A stretch of DNA of 64,000 nt from Allacma fusca (Eukaryota > Arthropoda > Collembola > Symphypleona > Sminthuridae). Positions 1 through 12,874 of the stretch are shown one piece after another. The DNA is taken from positions 47,279,450 through 47,343,449 of the forward strand of contig OX359250.1 in NCBI GenBank assembly GCA_947179485.1, in the 5' to 3' direction. A program made the position numbers and the translations under genes. A model generated the notes under the pieces. That model had not been told where the DNA came from, did no database searches, and saw only the letters and a program-made list of their open reading frames with translations. The stretch's first letter is position 1. Every line of letters starts with the position of its first letter.

Positions 1-90
1 GCCCAGCTATAAATGCCCACATGCCCATTTGTGGGCACGCGGGCAGCTTTTGAAAGTGCCCTGATTTTGGGCAGGTCAATTTGGGCGTTT
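1..90. repeat. Edge fragment of a TGCCCA-word array
   Basis: The first 90 bases are built from degenerate copies of TGCCCA/TGGGCA in both orientations, so they resemble the subterminal word arrays seen in elements elsewhere in the window. The other end lies outside the window, so no terminal repeat or target duplication can be tested. Bases 91-384 after it show no gene or repeat that I recognise. Confidence 0.45.
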
Positions 91-392
91 TAGGAATTTT
101 TACGGCACCAAAATTGAATCACTAGTTTGGATTCAGAATTTCCAAATGTATAGGACATAGGAGCGCAGCGCAGGAAAAGTCATATATGTGAACATCTGGT
201 TACTCGCTTGTTCGCTAATTTTAATTACAGAAATATTGACAACAAAATCAGTTTAACCTCAATGACATGAGGTGATGTAATTTATTTCTCCTATGAAAAG
301 CGCTTTCAATCAGAGGATGATGGATATGGAGAATTAAAATAGAATCGATCCTAATTCATGGAAAAATTGCTCGAGTAAAAACCAATGTACAT

Positions 393-1244
393 TAGAGCTA
401 CTTTTGGGATCGGGATACACCCGGGAATTGGGTTCGGGATCGGGAACGGGTTCGAGTTCGGGTGTCTAATTAATGTTCCCAAATACTTTGGGACCAGGTT
501 CGAGAACATGCTCAGCAGACCCGGGATTTCGGGGTCGGGAACGGGTTTGGGAACGGGTTCAAGCTTGATAAAGGTATTTGTGTTCCCGTCGGGAACCGGG
601 AACATCTTCGTTCCCACACCCGTTACACGCTTCACGTTCCCGGGAACTACGCATCCATCTAGCGGAGAAAAAAATACAAAGCATGCACGGTTTCCCTCAT
701 TAAAGTGTTGAGATGAGATAATAACTTTACGTAAGCGACTTGAGCCGTTTCGCATATTGTCAGTTGGGATCGCATAGTAGTGATTTCCGCCCGCTCTGTA
801 AGATGAAAGTCATTGCAAAACTTATATTGGGAATCGTTTAAGCAGTCTTCCTGCAGCTTTTTCGGCAGCGCAGACCAGACGTTTAGTTTGATGGCCATTT
901 TTAATAGTGCTTAAATCTATTGTTGCATGGTACGCATGCATAATTATTACTAAATCAATAAAATGTAAAGAAAAAAATGATTTACACTAACTGCACTGGT
1001 CCCGGGAACGAGTCCGGGTTCAAGGGATTTGGGATCGGGATTGGGAGCAAATTCTATCTGATTTCGGGTTCGGGATCGGGTTTGAGATCAACGATTCAAG
1101 CAAATTTAATATCTGGGTTTTTGTGCACCCGATCCCAGTATTTCGGGAACGGGTTCGGGTGTGAGTCCGAAAATATTGATGACCCGATTTTCGGGATCGG
1201 GTTCGGGAATGGGATCAAACTTTTCGTTCCCACAAGTAGCTCTA
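393..1244. mobile_element. hAT-type MITE with GGGATCGGG word arrays
   Basis: The element is 852 bp. Its ends are inverted copies, TAGAGCTACTTTTGGGA at the left and the complement of TAGAGCTACTTGTGGGA at the right (16 of 17 match). It is flanked by a perfect 8-bp duplication ATGTACAT (385-392 and 1245-1252), which is itself a palindrome. A at position 2, G at position 5 and an 8-bp duplication are hAT hallmarks. Bases 400-650 and 1000-1230 are degenerate arrays of CGGGAACGGGTTCGGG/GGGATCGGG in the same orientation. The middle (660-1000) is non-repetitive AT-rich DNA. There is no transposase, so it is non-autonomous. Confidence 0.85.
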
Positions 1245-1505
1245 ATGTACATACATCCTCCATACAGGTCCCCCGAATATTGATTTTTTAGTTTACCAGT
1301 GTACACAAAAATGGGTTCAAAATTTAATAGAAAACATATCTCTGAACGCCTATCAGCAATATAACTACAAGTGCGTAGGGTATATGCACATTTTACAGGA
1401 TTCGGAAGTTTATTTTACGTTGATATATAACCCAAACCACAACCTGGAAAGGCATTTTTTAACACTTTTTCTCCAAAATGGCAAAGACATACAAAATTGT
1501 ATCAT

Positions 1506-1622
1506 AATTGTGACCAATATTGGTCAGTCTTAGGCAATGAGACCAATTGTGACCAATATTGGTCAGTCTAAGGCAATGAGACCAATTGTGGCCAATATTG
1601 ACCAATCTGAGGTCAGAAACCT
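1506..1622. repeat. 39-bp tandem repeat, about three copies
   Basis: Three imperfect 39-bp units, each holding the palindrome GACCAATATTGGTC followed by TTAGGCAATGAGACC. The third unit has drifted. No coding potential is evident, and 1253-1505 to its left is featureless. Confidence 0.8.
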
Positions 1623-1719
1623 AATTGGGACCAGTAATGGTCAACAAGGTAGCCAGAACCACGTATGATGAATGCATCCGTAAATGTGTCATTCATCGAA
1701 ATGGACTTTTGAAATTGAG

Positions 1720-1935
1720 AATTTAGGTTGGACAGGGGACCCTTTGCCCAAGAATTAGAATTTAAATCTTTAATCTCCCGCGCAAACGAGGGCGAGATGA
1801 CCCAAACTGTTGGTCTCCCTGGGACATTGGGCCAGGTACCTAAGCTCCCACAAAATTTCATTCCGATCCCGAGCGGGCATGGGGCGAGGGCTCCTTGTGA
1901 GGCGCGTGACCCCATGTCAATATTTTGACCTCTGC
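1720..1935. other. GC-rich islet of unknown nature
   Basis: A roughly 200-bp stretch clearly richer in G and C than its surroundings. A 152-codon open frame runs through it on the minus strand (1613-2071) and a shorter one on plus. The predicted peptides match no family I know and show no domain or signal. It could be an old transposon piece or a fragment of a foreign exon. Confidence 0.25.
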
Positions 1936-2071
1936 AGGTCACGGAAATTAAAATTTTGGTAAACGTAAAAGCAGTTTGTGGGCATATACACTCACTAAAA
2001 CCTAATCCGCCTTTCAAAGCAATCTGTTCAAAATTACGAGCTCGACATGTTATGCTCATATACTTGCTCAT

Positions 2072-3326
2072 ACAAGTTGACCCCGGCGGTGACCTATACT
2101 ACTTATGTTAAATTTTGACATTCTTAGAAGGGGTATTTAGATTATACACTGTCATTCGTGCTCATTTTGGGCACATGCACGAAATTTAAAAATTTAATCG
2201 TAATACAATATGTTCATGACCCCCTTCGTTGTATTAACATTGGCCAGTTTGTCCATACGTTAGGATGCTTCGTACCATCAAAAGCTCAGGAAGTATAGGG
2301 TTATTTCGAAACAGTTCGTTTCCGTATTTTTATCACGTAGTCAGTTTAGTAATAAAATAGTTTCTACAAAATTCATTTTGTTTGCCTCCATTTACATAGG
2401 ATTTAAAATGTGGGTTAAATCATTGTGGATTCATGAACTGCAATTTCGGAAACATTAAAAAATTAATTAAAATTTGGATGAAGGATAATTGATCATGATA
2501 ATAATAATAATAATGATAATTGAAGACTCTGGAATAATTGCAACTTGTGTCTCTGTGGTTTTCATTGATTTTAAGTCTTTAATTAGTATCAACACCATTC
2601 ATGTGGTAGCGTATAAATAATAATATGATATGAATATCCAGGTATTTGAACTTGGAATGAACATCTCTTCCCAATTCTATGTATGTACAAATTTTAACAA
2701 ACAAACTGAAAATGCGATAACAATGGGAATATTTTGAAAGTAAACTTGCACGGAACAATCTCAATAGAACAAATTGAAGTAAGTACTTAAGCATATAGTT
2801 CCGTGTACAACTCAAATGCTGCGAATATCATAGATATCATCAATAGAACAAGTAGGAAGCTCAGGGCATTCCAGCTCTGTTGTCCTCTTTCCTTCGAGAG
2901 AAACAGAGTTAAAAGTGTTAATTGTATTCATAAAAAAATATAGACCAAAACTGAAAACTGGTCATTCATTATTCAGACATACTTACATATGTATTGCATA
3001 TCAGATTGATTGAAATATTTGAATTTGTATAATAATTAAGCGGAAATGTCCTGAGTAAGGAAAATTCCGTGAATAGGGGGAATGAAGAGAGAAAATAATA
3101 ACTTGGCTGGACATAAGTCCAAAATAACTGAGAAACCCAAGTGATGCGACGAGGACTTAAGCAAGGACGCAATCACTTAAGGTAGAGCTAAAACAACCTT
3201 ACAAGTAACTTAGAATAAATAATACTGTCGTAAAACAGCTTCCTCATTAATTTAACAAACTAACAGCTACGACCTACAACATAAACAAATGAAAATTTTG
3301 GCAATTTTTGGATACAAGATTTAAAT
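2072..3326. other. No recognised feature (3' flank of the structural-protein gene)
   Basis: AT-rich intergenic DNA with short (TAA)n runs near 2500. No exon, RNA gene or repeat family is recognisable. Part of it may be the 3' untranslated region of the minus-strand gene that ends at 3327, but I could not place a convincing minus-strand poly(A) signal. Confidence 0.4.
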
Positions 3327-6300
3327 TTAAGAAGTCTTAGAGGTTGGCTCATTGGAAGGGTTTGTGAAAGATGGAGATGCACCACTAGCACCTGCTGAGG
3401 TCACGATCACCGAACTGTATGACACGGGAATAGAGCCCAAAGTTTTCTCGTTGGCAGTTGAGAGGAAAGTTGGGAGAACTTCGATTCGTGCGTGTAATTG
3501 CTGGGATTGTCCTCCTACAACTCCTGAACGGGATGACTGTTCTGAAACATATTCAGCGGATGGTATTGACAACTTATGAGCTTCATTCGAAGAAACCCCT
3601 TGATTCTCATGCTCTGCTTTGAGAGCTGATACTCCGGACAGAATTGTTTCATCCAGGATGTCACTTCGCCTCAAAATTTGGAATTGCTGACCCGCAGAAG
3701 TCAAGTCCGATATATATAAGGCAGGTTGCTGACCCGTCTGACCTTCCGATGCTTCTGGTAAGCTGTAGTTTGGGATCCAAATTGTTCTCGATGTTGCAAA
3801 CTGACCATTATTGTAGCGGGGGTCCACCAGGTTTCCCACTGAATAATTTAATATACAGTTGCAATCACTTATTTCAACACATCGCCCATTACAATATCAA
3901 CTAAGGTGCTGTATTCAAGAGAATAGACACGCACTACTTCGGTAGCAGTCCGCATTTGTTACAATTAGAAGACGTAATTTGAATGGTGTGTAGAAAAATG
4001 AGGAAGTTATCAAATATTACTGTTTTTATGGTAAATGAATGAAATACTTTAAAAAATTTTACCTTCAGGGGAGAGCCTCTGAATGCCGTAGGTTATATCA
4101 ACGTTATGAGCGGCGGGATTACCTGGAGCGTCAGTTCCCGCTACGTGGGCATGCTCCAACGAGATAGGTCCTTCGAGAACGAGAGAAGAGGAGACGGGCT
4201 CGGTCAGAGCAATGGGTGACCCAGTGTGATGATGCTGTTGAACAATTGTTGTTGTTGGAGCTGAAATTGGGCCACTCGCTATGTTCGTATTGTCATAGTC
4301 ACCGGCCGGTTTCTCGTAAACAGTCACAGGTGGTCTCACACCCTATAGTTCAGTAATAATTATGTGATTAATTATAACTTTCTACCAGCGTATTCTGTCA
4401 CCTAAACTTTGTATTAAGCATTAAGTTCACAAGCTCAATGGATTAATCAAATTATTTTACTTTTTATTACTCTCTTGCTGGTTCTGTATATACCTGATAA
4501 ATAATGATGGGCGGTTTGTTCCACCCTTTTGGAGCAACAACGTAGTTGGACTTTCCTTTGTGGGAAGATTTGGAGTGAGAATGGGAATGTCCATGACTGC
4601 TATGGCCGGCATGGATGGATGCCTTTAATGAGGGGAGAGAAGAATGAAAAGAGCTAAATGCTGATTTCAGTGAATTGTGAATGGAGCTATGAAGACTGTG
4701 CAGACCGTGTTCCCCCTTGGAATGGTGACCCTTATGCCCATGATCTCCTTTTTGAGAGCCATGACCCTTGCTTGAACCCTTTGACGACGAACCGTAGGAT
4801 GATTTTGTCGATGATGATTTGGGAGCGGACATGTATATTGGGGGCTGTTGGAAGATGTGAATGGGCTGAAACAATTTAAAACATTAGCGTGACTGGTCCC
4901 AATAATTTCTAAAGGGTACTAATTAAGACTGGCCAGACTGACCACAAGAAGACTATGAATAAAGCATACCGGGTGACCAGTGTAGATTATATGGGGCAAG
5001 GAAGCAGCTTTCTTAGGAGGACCGTATGAATCCTTAGGTGGGCCATAAGATGATTTTGTGGGGATAGAGTCGACAGCTCCTTTAGATGAACCAGACTGGA
5101 AGGAACTTGTGGAATGGCCGTAGGAAATTTGAGAAGGGATTTCGTAGGAAGATTGAGAAGGGGCTCCGTAAGAAGCTTGAGAAGGGATTTCGTAGGAAGG
5201 TTGAGAAGGGACTCCGTAAGAAGATGAAGATTGAGAAGGGACTCCGTAAGAAGATGAAGATTGAGAAGGGGCTCCGTAAGAAGATGAAGATTGAGAAGGG
5301 ACTCCGTAAGAAGCTTGAGAAGGGACACCATAAGAAGCTTGAGGTTGGATTGGAGCATCCGGAACTCCGTAGTCAGTTGATTGTGAGAATGAGGATCCGC
5401 CTGTTACAACTTTTCCTTCCGGAATACCATAGTCCACAACTGGTCCTGTATATTACAATACTCCATTCATATTAATTCCCTTATTTATTTTCTAATTGAC
5501 TAATTGTTACGTTTATATACTAAAGGGATTAGATGCGATGTGTACAGCTAAGAATAGTAACCTGAAGGGACACCGTAATCTCCACCTGGAGGACCGTACG
5601 AAGCCTGAGGAGGTTCTTGGGATATTACATTTCCTGGTGGGCTAACAACATGGATTGGAGCTGCGTAATGCAAACAATTTACAATGTTGAAAAATCAGGG
5701 GTAATATTGTTTCATTGGGGGGGGGGGTAATATTATACCAACTTACGATTAATGTCAGATTGGTAAATGAGGATTGGTAACTCGTGATGCGGCAGAGGGA
5801 CATATTTGATGGAATGAGATTTTGATCCTTTGCCTTTTCCTCCTTTGCCGTGACCACTCCCCTGAGATTCATTGATCAAATTTTATAAATAATTGCTCTC
5901 ATTTTAATATAATATAATTTATTTGTTGGTTTAAAGGATTTGGAGAGTCCTTGGAAATACCTTTCTTGGCTTTGGTGGGGGTGGGAAGTGAATTACAGGG
6001 GGTTTCTCGTTAGTATAAACAATTGGACCCGCATACTTGACACCCTTTCCTGCTGGGGTAGCCAAGATTTCGCCGTGGCCATGTCCTCCAGCCCCATCAC
6101 TGAACCCTCCAACTCCACTCAGACCATCATCATATCCAGTATTGCTAGATGAAACGCTGTAACCAGACGAGAAGGACTGACCGCCACTGTAACCACTTAA
6201 TCCGCCTACATCACCCCCTCCGATTCCTCCACCACCAATCAAACCACCAGCCCCTCCAGGAACTCCGTAAGAGGCATCGGGTCCTGCACTTGAGTATGAT

Positions 6301-9300
6301 CCATCTCCGACCCCAAGATCACCTAGACCAATGTTAATTGGAGGTTCTGCTTGCGATACCCCGACAATTGCGGTCACAAAAATTGCTACGAGAACCTGTT
6401 CAAATAAAATGTAATATCAATTAATTGAATTGAGTAATTCGTTCGAGGTAAGTATTGTGTTCCCGAAAAATTTGTTTTAATCAGGGTAATAAAGTACACC
6501 TATGATTAATCTTAGAATTTATCTTGGAACCATGCCTCTAAATGATTGATTTAATCCTCAGTTGTTTCGAAACATTTTTCATGTTAATGACTGAGTCTAA
6601 GCACATTTTGTGGTAATGAGGTAATTGGTACAAGTTGTCGGAAAGTTTTGACAAATAGTTTTTAATGTAATTTCTAAGTTCCTAAACTTCAAAAGATTTA
6701 TATTTTCCCTTTTTTGAATGATTTAATGTAGATTGAGTTGCGCCATTCATACACACTTGTTCTCATTAATTATTAATTACTGTTTTAAGTACTCCATCCT
6801 GCCCCTTCTCTACATGTCTTTCTCTTAGGATTTATCGTTAGTGGGATGGAAAGAGTTGACCATCTGTTTGTTTCCTTACACACATACATAATGAAATGTA
6901 AAGTATTCCGTGGATTCAATACATAGAATGACTTAAAATAATATTCACAAACTTTCCCATTCCACGCCGCATAAAAAAGCGAGTTCCTTTCGTTTTCGTG
7001 AGCTATGAATGAGGTCGCTAATATTGTTATTGCAGACAATAATGTTTTACTAGTATTTCCCTGCAACCTAGGAAGTTTACATGATGAGTACCTTGAAATA
7101 TAAATTGAAAACAAGTGTAATGAGTAATGACTGGATATTTACAAGAGGAAAAGAGGTTAGGACAAAGTTGCCCAACGACTTTGTCGACAACAGAGCTACA
7201 GGCAGTATGCATTCAGAGCAAGGGAAATACCTTATTCTTAGGAGTGAAATTGGAACGTGGGGGCGAAAGTAAGAGTTGTTAATCAAGTCATTATTAAGCT
7301 CTTCAAACCGTTCATAACTCCGTCAACACAATCAGTACAGATCCGTGTTATAGCGGGGGGAAGAAGATCCAATTAAAAAGATTAATGCCTTGTTCAATGT
7401 CTTGTACTTAAAACGTTACCTTTTAACGTGCCATTAAAACGTTTTGTAGGAGTCAATTTGAAACTTATTCTTTCGCATCAACTTCAAAATTAGTGCTCAA
7501 AACTTTGATATTGATGTAAATTTGGGGTAGAAATGAGTGGAAAGGAAAGAAGACTGCGTTTGCAAGAGCATTAGACTTGACCATGCTGAAAGAAGACTCG
7601 TTACCTATCCTTACAATTTATTAGACTTAAAGGGTGGAAGAAATGCGGAAGAGTTGCGTAGGCAAACCGGTTTCCCTAACCTCATGACCAAGTTTGCCCC
7701 GCGGGTTCGATGAGAACCTAGTCAAGAGCTCCACTCAATCTCGTCTTATCTCTTATGAGTGACTCTTTGAAGTGTGCACTCATAATTTATTGAGTTTAAG
7801 TTCAGACTCTGACTCATCAATCCGGTTTTCCGTCCTTCCAACACAACCGTATTGATCAGATCCTCAACAGTTATTACTCTTACCTTCAACTTGCTTGGAT
7901 TGCCCTTATGACCAATAATAATAATTATTGTTAACAGCTTTCTTGGTGTTACTTTTTTTTTTGAAGCATACAGAGTTTTCAACGACTACTTGTACCGTAC
8001 TTATGTAACTAGCTCAGCTAGAATTTGTGTCTGCACGCTGCACAATTTAACTGGTGTAGACGATAGATAATGGTTCCAGTTGTGTTAGCATTAAAGGACA
8101 GGATAATAATAGTTTGTGCTATCTGTGCTTTGCGAGTAAAATCTTAATATGAGGGATCGGTTTACAAGAGAACTCGCGTTACAAGGGACGCATTCTCTGG
8201 GTGCCGTCCTCCACTCACAAAATTTTTAAGAAACTTATAAAGGATATTTGTATCAAGGACAAAATCTCCGTTCCCTGAATATCCCCTCTCAACGAGGTTG
8301 TGGCTTAAAATAACGCTATCTAATTTATTATTATTCATCGCTCCCACTTGGCCGAATTCAGCTCATTGGAAAAGAAAAAAATTATAAATTATTATTACTG
8401 TCAATTTGCTCGAAATATATTTCCTGGAAAACTAGTGATATTTAAGCACGAAAACAAATTGTTAGTTTGTGCAAGGATTCTGATTGGAGTGCCTGATAAT
8501 CTGGCACGATGATATTCGTCAATAATATACACCAATGACATTGATTGAAATATGCAATAGAGAAACTGTTGGGAAGAAGGTATATTATCAATATATAAAA
8601 TAGTTTGAATGGTTTAAAATGGTTTGGCGAATAGAAGCTATGGGAGATTCCATTGCCGTTAGCGGAATAGTGGGATTCTTTACAGAATATGATAATATAC
8701 TGAGAGGTGTTTGAAAACTGCAAGAAACCGAAAAGAAAGCCTTAGCCTTCCAAAACTTGTTTCAGAAACCATATTGGAGTTCCTTGTGTTAATTGTGTAG
8801 AGACTCAAAATTCCAATTATTTGTTGGAACACTGACAGTATCAAAAATCAGGTAATCAATTAATAGACAATGAACTTGGTAATAGTCTAGAGTAAACTTT
8901 GTATCTGCAGTAATGTCAAAAGTTTGTACTACATATATGTTCTGAACAGCAATGAAGTAAATCCAATGTATACTAGGATCCTACAATTCATTTTTATGTC
9001 CCCACCACAGGTTGCCCGTACAACTGACAATTGTTTACAAATATTTTTGCCTAGCCATTTTAAAGTAATTTCGAACAAGCATCGCCTGAGGCTTCTAGGC
9101 TCAGACATAGGAAGGAAACGTGTGACAAAAGGTTTGCCGGTATATAATAAATAAAATAATCTATATAATCTAAATAAGCTAATCTATATAAAACCATAAA
9201 ACATATTAAAAAACTATTAAGTCAGTTTTTACTCTTTCTACAGCTTACAGATTATAGCACGCTCTGACTAAGGGCTTCCCTGTTAAGTACACCCGGAGCA

Positions 9301-9980
9301 AAAGTTTTGAAAACATGCAATTGTTGCAAATTATATCCTATACGTGCAATAAAGGGATTTATCAAATTTGAGTTTAAAAAATTAAATACTCCAAGTCTTG
9401 ATTAAAATAACTGAGCTTTCCACATTTTCCTTTAATACTATATCGGGAGGTTTTAGGCTTGTTGAACGAAACAAATTTTGCAAACTGTGGAAGAAGATTC
9501 TGGGAATAAAGTAATTTGTAACCACGGTATTTTCGACGGGAGGGAGAAAATATTTTTTGACACTGTGTGTTGCCACCACATGCCACGATAAGAATGCAGT
9601 AAAAATGAATATAGTTTAAAAAAATACAATTTAAAATAATTTGCAGCGGATATTTGGGGCTACTCAATCTCGTAAAAAATATATCCTAGAGTTAAAGGCA
9701 CGGGCCTCTTGTCGGAATGATTTTGTCACTACGAGTGAAAACATGGTCCAATGAGTTGTTTTCGACATTGCGATCCAATTCCCATGCTCACACTTTTTTC
9801 TGTTCGTTTATCAAAAATCAGCTTACTGAACTGCACAATTTAAAGGGAACAAGTGTAAAGTTGGAACTTGAATGAAAATGTCTGGAGAATATTTCTAGGA
9901 AAAATAATTTTGTCTCGGAATTTGAAAATAAAAAAGAATATTGTTTTGAAGAAACAGGAGGAAACACTTACGCTAGGCAT
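3327..9980 (-). CDS. Secreted SYGVPSQ-repeat structural protein (cuticle/resilin-like), 8 exons
   Basis: Predicted exons on minus: 9980-9972, 6395-5961, 5861-5747, 5660-5562, 5445-4970, 4865-4494, 4342-4063 and 3838-3327. They sum to 2298 nt, giving 765 residues with all phases agreeing. The first exon encodes only Met-Pro-Ser. The rest of a signal peptide follows (residues 4-19, cleavage expected after Ser-Gln-Ala), and an intron inside the signal peptide is typical of arthropod cuticle genes. Exon 2 (4-148) is Gly-rich. Exon 5 (220-378) carries about eight repeats such as SSSSYGVPSQ. Exon 6 (379-502) is Ser/His/Lys-rich. Exon 8 is Ser-rich and ends in Lys-Thr-Ser. Proline-plus-aliphatic stretches (PPVIHF, LPILIYQ, PHIIYTGHP, PPIIIYQ) recur at exon edges. 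There are no cysteine-rich or chitin-binding (Rebers-Riddiford) motifs. By family resemblance it is an extracellular elastomer or cuticle component, but no exact orthologue is recognised. Confidence 0.8.
5118..5352 (-). repeat. In-frame 18/30-bp repeats encoding S(SSS)YGVPSQ
   Basis: Tandem coding repeats inside exon 5 of the structural-protein gene. The 30-bp unit encodes SSSSYGVPSQ and the 18-bp unit SYGVPSQ-type variants (SYGAPSQ, SYEIPSQ). Length variation by slippage would stay in frame. Tyr-Gly-Val/Ala-Pro repeats are characteristic of resilin-like elastic cuticle proteins. Confidence 0.9.
6396..9971 (-). other. 3.6-kb first intron of the structural-protein gene
   Basis: Bounded by donor GTAAGT at 9971 and acceptor AACAG ending at 6396. 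It is AT-rich with no exon I can support and no terminal-repeat element recognised. Short open stretches on both strands (for example near 7081-7290 and 8442-8723) are below what would be convincing. Regulatory elements may be present but none can be named. Confidence 0.6.
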
Positions 9981-10024
9981 GATTCCTATGCACAGCCTGC
10001 GAACGAATAGATGATTAAAAGATG

Positions 10025-10063
10025 GACTGACATTAAATTGGTAAGTCTGCTCTGGCTTTTATA
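10025..10063 (-). promoter_or_regulatory. TATA box and TCAGT initiator of the structural-protein gene
   Basis: On minus, TATAAAAG lies at 10063-10056 and TCAGTC at 10030-10025, about 33 bp downstream, which matches the arthropod TATA/initiator spacing. The start codon at 9980 follows about 48 bases later. The arrangement supports the choice of the tiny first coding exon. Confidence 0.7.
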
Positions 10064-12609
10064 AGAGAATGGATTTGAAGTGGGAGACGACACGTGAGGA
10101 TGAAATGGAAAACGCCAAAGCCAAAGGCTAACCATCTGAACCGGTGTCCGGTACCTCGACAGGTAGGGTCACTTGCACTTTGCCTTCTACAATAGCAACA
10201 ACATTATATTTCGCATAAAAGCACTCATTCACCCCTGCCTTGCCTTCTTTGGTGTTAATTTCGCATTTTCAGTGGGGATGCTTGAAGGAAGAAAATTAGC
10301 CCAGGAAATAGAAAGATGCCATAAGCTCATACGGATATAATCATATGTATATTACTGAAAGTATCAAAAATGAAAGTTGTTTGGGCTTGATTCAAGTTTC
10401 CCGAGTACCGTATGGCTCAAACTGAATTCCTCTCTCTTTACCTGTTCCTCTCACTCAACTTCTCTCTCCCTCCTGAAACGTGTATTGCGTCCAATAACTC
10501 TATATGCTCACAGTCTGAGGTACATACATCAAAAGTCTCCTGTGTTTCTCTGCGCCTCTCAGGTAAGCCCACAATCTATATAGGACTTAATTGTAAGTTC
10601 ACATATATGTTTGTATGTGTTTGATACAAAACAACTTCATAGAAAGGTTTGTTACTTATTCCAGTTTATAAGCTCATCGCTGCATATAAACATTTTGCTG
10701 AGCCAGGGTTATAAGGGTAAGTAGTAAGTAAATACGACCATCAAAATGTATTAGCAACATGGAAGACGGCAATGGCAATAGCTAGACTTCATAAGAAGCT
10801 TAGAGAAATGCATATATGTACATACGTACACATTGTCTGCATCTGCATCAACCCTTGAGTGCTAATGATGGGAAGGGACAGAGATATAAAGTTGATTTAC
10901 AAGATTTCCGAGCAAGTAAATCCATGTAATGATAGGTAAGTTCATTGCTATGTTGCATTTGTGGAGGGAAAGTAAGCGTGAGGAAACTGCGGGCGACCCA
11001 CATAACTTCCAGTTTTTCATTGCCAAGGTTCGTCAGAGAAAGTCAGAGCTGAAAGACAAAGAGCGGAAGAAAATGAGGACACTACTACACAGTATGTAAT
11101 TAGGTATGCAGGTGCGTACTTCTCCCTTCTCATCTATGCAACTCATTCTATTTTTCTAACTTTATCAAGCCTCCCAAATCAACCGTCTCAATTTTCCCAC
11201 CATTCTTTAAAAGTTTCAGCATTCAAAAAAATTGTCGACTGCCTACTAAACTTGTATCTCAATGTCTTAAAAACATATAGCATAACAGACCATGTATGAA
11301 CAAATTTAAACAAAAAATAGAATAGCTGAAAAAAAAAACAAAAATGAAGACGGCTTTAAAAATAATACAAAACTCTAGGTAGGAAATGTTTCCCAGCTTT
11401 CATTAGGTAAAAGAATACCTAAAAATGTAAAATCATCTTGCGATACATGGAAATTCATAAAACTACGGAACGGTATATTATATATATACATATATATATA
11501 TACAATTATTTCCCTTAAAAGTAAATAGACAACATAACAAATTCTTTATAAAAAAAATGGTTTCTTTGTATTTCATGTAAAAACATAATGACTGGGGTTG
11601 GAGAAGAATCAAATCGTGGGAAGGCCAATTTTGATCCGCTATTATTAACCATTGCACATTTACGCAGTATAGGGTTCCCAGAGGTCCTGATATGAAACAG
11701 GCATACCTGATGATCCTGCAATTAACCCTGATTTCATAGAAACGTGTTCTACTCGTTCTTTTTACGGCAATTGAGGCAAAGTGACTCAAATAACTCATTA
11801 TTTATGGAAAACTTCTTCTTGTGGTTATCCTGGAGTACTACTAATCATTTTGGTGGTTTCTTTGAGGTGAATAGTTAATATAAAATCATAGTCTTGTCTA
11901 AAAATAGTTGCCTTTTCAATGTGTTGTGGGAAAAAGGGTTTTTGGGATATCTAGCAAAACTTTTAGACAAACGGTTCTGGTGTAATTCATGTGGATTTTA
12001 ATAACATGAATGGTAGAAAGCACACATTACAACAAAAATGATTTAAAAAACTCTATTATATAAAATAATTGATGTAAAATATGTTTTATCTAGTATTTTA
12101 CATTCGTTCAATTATGTAAGTGATGAAAAACTAGCAGTGACAGAAGTTATACTGGCTTATCACGGGGCGTCCACATTGCAACTGGTTCCGTGCTGCAAAT
12201 CTGGGCGGATTCCAAACTAGCAGCCTCAATTGTATTAGGGCAAACGAAAGTAGCCACTCCTGCTCAAAACGCTCTGGTACTATTTTCTCTGGAAGCGTTA
12301 ATGAACATGATAAAGTCGGAGTAGTGTTACTTTAAATTAAATAAGACAATTTGTAGATAAGTAGCTTTAGAGTAAGTTACAACCGGTAGCTCCTCTTATG
12401 TATGCATGCATATTACATTATTGTCTAAAACACAGATGTACGATGTGTATGCAAAATAGAAAATTAGGATTTTCCGGTCAAAATATTTTTACCGCAGTTT
12501 GGAGTCGTGGGGGGTTATTCTCAAACAAAATTTACGATATTGCAAGTTAATATCGTAAGTTGATAATTCCGTAAACACCGAGTGGACACTGACAAGGTAA
12601 GATTGACAT
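10064..12609. other. Intergenic DNA, no gene recognised
   Basis: AT-rich, with an (AT)n microsatellite at about 11476-11503 and a C/T-rich stretch at 10425-10480. Short open frames at 10377-10624 owe their hydrophobic look to the C/T bias. Bases 11478-11798 have an open frame on minus without any recognisable domain. Confidence 0.5.
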
Positions 12610-12874
12610 GTCCAGCCTTCGATGGCTAGCCTTCAATGAAGGCGGAAGATCAATTTTCCAGAGAGTTGGGAAGGGAAGGCTAAATTAATTCGGGAAGGCT
12701 GAATAAAGGCTTCCTAATATTTTCAGAAAAAGGTATGCGAAGGAAGGACTCCCGTAACGTAAAGTAGCCCTCTGCTATTTAAAAGGCTTCGCGCGTACAA
12801 TTAACGACAATAGATCGTCAGAAATAAAACAATGAGAGTGCAACTGAAAACACTGCAAATGCATAATGTACATA

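Noticed and set aside
385-1306. Glycine-rich open frames in the GGGATCGGG arrays
   Set aside because: Produced by the repeated word itself, inside a MITE with target duplication. No gene structure.
1613-2071. 152-codon minus-strand open frame
   Set aside because: No domain, no splice signals, and the region is GC-rich, which lengthens chance frames. Kept only as an unexplained GC-rich islet.
4987-5475. Long open frames on plus (5086-5475) and in another minus frame (4987-5358) across the SYGVPSQ repeats
   Set aside because: They are frame shadows of the coding repeat. Repetitive codons keep all frames open, and the frame used has splice and phase support.
5965-6337. Plus-strand frames opposite exon 2 of the structural-protein gene
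   Set aside because: Antisense shadows of Gly/Ser-rich codons. The minus frame has the signal peptide and correct splice phases.
10377-10624. Small plus-strand frames with a hydrophobic start
   Set aside because: The hydrophobicity comes from a C/T-rich tract. No poly(A) signal or second exon.
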